Shown piece after piece: positions 61,768 to 64,000 of a DNA stretch of 64,000 nt. The DNA comes from Streptomyces iconiensis (GTDB lineage Bacteria > Actinomycetota > Actinomycetes > Streptomycetales > Streptomycetaceae): assembly GCF_028657195.3 (NCBI RefSeq), contig NZ_JANCPR020000006.1, positions 124,001 through 188,000 of the forward strand, written 5' to 3'. The notes beneath the pieces are model-generated. The model saw nothing but the letters and a program-made list of their open reading frames with translations, was not told where the DNA came from and ran no database searches. The position numbers and the translations under genes were made by a program. Position 1 is the stretch's first letter, and each line of letters begins with the position of its first letter.

Positions 61768-62232
61768 TCAGCTCCGCAGTATGCGTCCGTCGCTGTCGGT
61801 GCGCTGGTCGCTGACGAGGAAGATGATGCCGTCGATCAGCGACCAGACGCCGAGGCCACCGCAGGTCAGGAGTTGGGCGATGCCCATGCCGATGTGGCCT
61901 GTGTAGAAGCGGCCGATGCCCAGTCCGCCCAGGAAGAGCTGGAGGACTCCAGCGACGATCTTGGACTTGTTGGAGTAGGGCCTCCCGTAAGGGTCGTAGC
62001 CGTAAGGGGCGTTCGGGTCCGCGCCGTACTGGCCGGGACCACCGCCCATCGGCGGTGCCTGGTGCGGGTAGCCGTAGGCGGCCTGGCCGGGGCCCGGAGG
62101 CGGGGGCTGGCCGGGGCCGGGCGCGCTGTACGGATTCTGGCCGGGCTCCTGTGGGTAGCCGTAGCCAGGCTGGTTGGGGTTGGACACAAGTCCTCCGAGG
62201 TCGAGCGGTACCTGGTGCTGTGCCTCAGACAT
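61768..62232 (-). CDS. TM2 domain membrane protein
   Basis: The 154-residue protein has a Gly/Pro/Tyr/Gln-rich disordered N-terminus of about 85 residues with repeated PGQ and YGYP units. A TM2 domain follows: YSNKSKIVAGVLQLFLGGLGIGRFYTGH, two membrane helices and the GIIFLVSDQRTD ending. TM2 proteins are common small membrane proteins of unknown role in bacteria. It is divergent from topA and in probable operon with the DUF2752 gene. Confidence 0.92.
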   Translation of the reverse strand: MSEAQHQVPLDLGGLVSNPNQPGYGYPQEPGQNPYSAPGPGQPPPPGPGQAAYGYPHQAPPMGGGPGQYGADPNAPYGYDPYGRPYSNKSKIVAGVLQLFLGGLGIGRFYTGHIGMGIAQLLTCGGLGVWSLIDGIIFLVSDQRTDSDGRILRS

Positions 62233-62396
62233 GCTGCCAGAGCCTTCGGGCGGCGGGATGCCTGGTTGTCGGGTTACCGTTCGAGTGGCGTTGCGGACTT
62301 TTCCCGTTTGACATGGGGGCGGGAGGTACCGTCACACTCCGCAGCGATACCGCTGCCGAAATGTAAGCACTTGCCGACCGGAGAGAAGAGCAGAAG

Positions 62397-64000
62397 TTGT
62401 CCCCGACCCGCGACACCGCGAACGGCGGGCGTCGACTCGTGATCGTCGAGTCACCCGCCAAGGCTAAGACGATCAAGGGCTATCTCGGCCCTGGCTATGT
62501 GGTCGAGGCCAGCGTCGGGCACATCCGCGACCTTCCGAACGGCGCCGCCGAGGTCCCCGCCAAGTACAAGGGCGAGTCCTGGGCACGCCTCGGCGTCAAT
62601 GTCGATCACGACTTCGAACCGCTGTATGTGATCAACAGTGACAAGAAGGAGCAGGTCAAGAAGTTGAAGCAGCTTCTTGCCGAGTCCGACGAACTTCTGC
62701 TCGCCACCGATGAGGACCGCGAGGGCGAGGCCATCGCCTGGCACCTCCAGGAAGTGCTCAAGCCCAAGGTGCCGGTGCGCCGGATGGTCTTCCACGAGAT
62801 CACCAAGGACGCCATCCAGGACGCGGTGCGCAATCCCCGCGATCTGAACCAGCGCCTCGTCGACGCCCAGGAGACCCGCCGCATCCTCGACCGTCTGTAC
62901 GGGTACGAGGTCTCGCCCGTGCTGTGGAAGAAGGTCATGCCGAGGCTTTCGGCGGGCCGTGTGCAGTCGGTCGCCACCCGGCTCGTGGTCGAGCGGGAAC
63001 GGGAGCGGATGGCATTCCGCTCCGCCGAATACTGGGACCTGACCGGTACGTTCGCGACGGGGCAGGCGGGGGATGTCTCGTCCGGAACCGGCGATCCCGG
63101 GACATTCGGCGCCCGGCTCACCACGGTGGACGGCCGGCGCGTTGCCCAGGGCCGCGACTTCGGGTCCGACGGGCAGCTGAAGGAAGCCAAGGGCAGCAAG
63201 GAAGCGCTGCTGCACCTCGACGAAGAGGGCGCCAGGACACTGGCAGCCGCTCTGGAGAACACGGACTTCGCGGTCCGCTCCGTCGAGTCGAAGCCGTACC
63301 GCCGCTCCCCGTACGCCCCCTTCCGTACGACCACGCTCCAGCAGGAGGCGAGCCGCAAGCTCGGCTTCGGGGCGAAGTCCACGATGCAGGTGGCGCAGAA
63401 GCTGTACGAGAACGGCTTCATCACCTATATGCGTACGGACTCGACGACGCTCTCGGACACCGCGATCACCGCGGCCCGTGCGCAGGTCACGCAGCTGTAC
63501 GGCGCCGACTACCTGCCGGACAAGCCGCGTACGTACGCCGGCAAGGTCAAGAACGCGCAGGAGGCGCACGAGGCGATCCGTCCCTCGGGAGACCGCTTCC
63601 GCACCCCGGCCGAAACCGGCCTGACGGGGGATCAGTTCCGGCTGTACGAGCTGATCTGGAAGCGGACCGTCGCCTCCCAGATGAAGGACGCCGTCGGTCA
63701 GTCGGTGACCGTCAGGGTCGGCGGGCTCTCCTCCGACGGCCGCGACGCCGAGTTCAGCGCCACGGGCAAGATCATCACCTTCCATGGCTTCCTGAAGGCG
63801 TATGTCGAGGGTGCCGACGACCCCAACGCCGAACTGGACGACCGCGAGCGGCGGCTGCCGCAGGTGGCCGAGGGCGACCCGCTGCGCGCCGAGGAGCTGT
63901 CGGTCGACGGGCACGCCACCAAGCCGCCGGCCCGCTACACCGAGGCGACCCTCGTCAAGGAGCTGGAAGAGCGGGAGATCGGGCGGCCCTCGACCTACGC
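62397..64000 (+). CDS. topA: DNA topoisomerase I (5' part, cut by window end)
   Basis: This is a type IA topoisomerase relaxing negative supercoils. The first 534 residues are present. The TOPRIM domain starts LVIVESPAKAKTI with the catalytic Glu and has TDEDREGEAIAWH for the metal aspartates. The active-site tyrosine is Tyr344 in FITYMRTDST. The start is TTG 62397 (then Ser-Pro-Thr-Arg), preceded by GAGAAGAG; the family begins right here and no ATG/GTG fits. The frame stays open to base 64000, so the zinc or basic C-terminal region is outside the window. Confidence 0.95.
   Translation, partial: MSPTRDTANGGRRLVIVESPAKAKTIKGYLGPGYVVEASVGHIRDLPNGAAEVPAKYKGESWARLGVNVDHDFEPLYVINSDKKEQVKKLKQLLAESDELLLATDEDREGEAIAWHLQEVLKPKVPVRRMVFHEITKDAIQDAVRNPRDLNQRLVDAQETRRILDRLYGYEVSPVLWKKVMPRLSAGRVQSVATRLVVERERERMAFRSAEYWDLTGTFATGQAGDVSSGTGDPGTFGARLTTVDGRRVAQGRDFGSDGQLKEAKGSKEALLHLDEEGARTLAAALENTDFAVRSVESKPYRRSPYAPFRTTTLQQEASRKLGFGAKSTMQVAQKLYENGFITYMRTDSTTLSDTAITAARAQVTQLYGADYLPDKPRTYAGKVKNAQEAHEAIRPSGDRFRTPAETGLTGDQFRLYELIWKRTVASQMKDAVGQSVTVRVGGLSSDGRDAEFSATGKIITFHGFLKAYVEGADDPNAELDDRERRLPQVAEGDPLRAEELSVDGHATKPPARYTEATLVKELEEREIGRPSTY

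Noticed and set aside
62451..63914. Minus-strand open frame opposite topA
   Set aside because: The plus strand encodes topoisomerase I from a TTG start with all catalytic motifs.

Overview
This is a high-GC actinobacterial chromosome segment, almost certainly from Streptomyces. The evidence is the very strong G/C bias at third codon positions, frequent GTG/TTG starts, and a gene order I recognise from Streptomyces: topA – H+-pyrophosphatase – bldG – DEAH helicase/Tad cluster – acs – nhaA – crp – wblA. Only the 3' end of one gene (left edge) and the 5' part of topA (right edge) are cut by the window. No rRNA, CRISPR array, insertion sequence, integrase or prophage was found.

Left block (1-17.6 kb), the variable part. 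It holds a SURF1-like protein, an S9 prolyl-oligopeptidase-like hydrolase and a pair of small related hypothetical proteins. A minus-strand defence block of about 12 kb follows. Reading with transcription, four genes overlap by ATGA (jetA-jetB-jetC-jetD) and match the DUF2397 / DUF2398 / TIGR02680 SMC-like / DUF2399-Toprim set known as type II Wadjet, an anti-plasmid system. Next, 88 bp downstream with no visible terminator, is a 1192-residue STAND protein. It has an NB-ARC NTPase, a WD40-like C-terminus and a short N-terminal motif resembling bacterial amyloid/RHIM-like signalling motifs. A tRNA-Pro(CGG) with its own terminator borders the block. This Wadjet-plus-NLR arrangement is the best candidate in the window for an undescribed composite system.

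Middle block (17.7-42.3 kb), conserved housekeeping and regulation. In order it carries a metallophosphoesterase, a GatB/YqeY protein, a bifunctional class A PBP, wblA, two ArsA-like ATPases, a DUF4177 - RidA - NUDIX - MBL run, crp, nth with a histone-H1-like N-terminal tail, a CoA-type NUDIX, a MarP-like membrane serine protease, an alpha/beta hydrolase with a holin-X protein, nhaA, acsA, a SulP-STAS-beta-carbonic anhydrase fusion and a secreted deacetylase-like lipoprotein. Very strong stem-loop terminators separate several of these units.

Right block (42.3-64 kb). It starts with a CooC/MinD-like ATPase divergent from a degenerate Fic-fold protein. A membrane-anchored HAD-IB phosphatase follows, and between these last two is a rod-like RNA that I interpret as the Streptomyces 6S-like RNA. 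A second terminator-capped RNA candidate precedes an actinobacterial Tad locus (ssd/tadZ, tadA, tadB, tadC, a Flp-like DUF4244 pilin and two TadE-like proteins). The Tad locus converges on a DUF1998 DEAH helicase, which is divergent from bldG and its partner kinase-like anti-sigma protein. The block ends with H+-PPase, a lipoprotein, a HemK-like methyltransferase, DUF2752 and TM2 membrane proteins, and topA starting at TTG.
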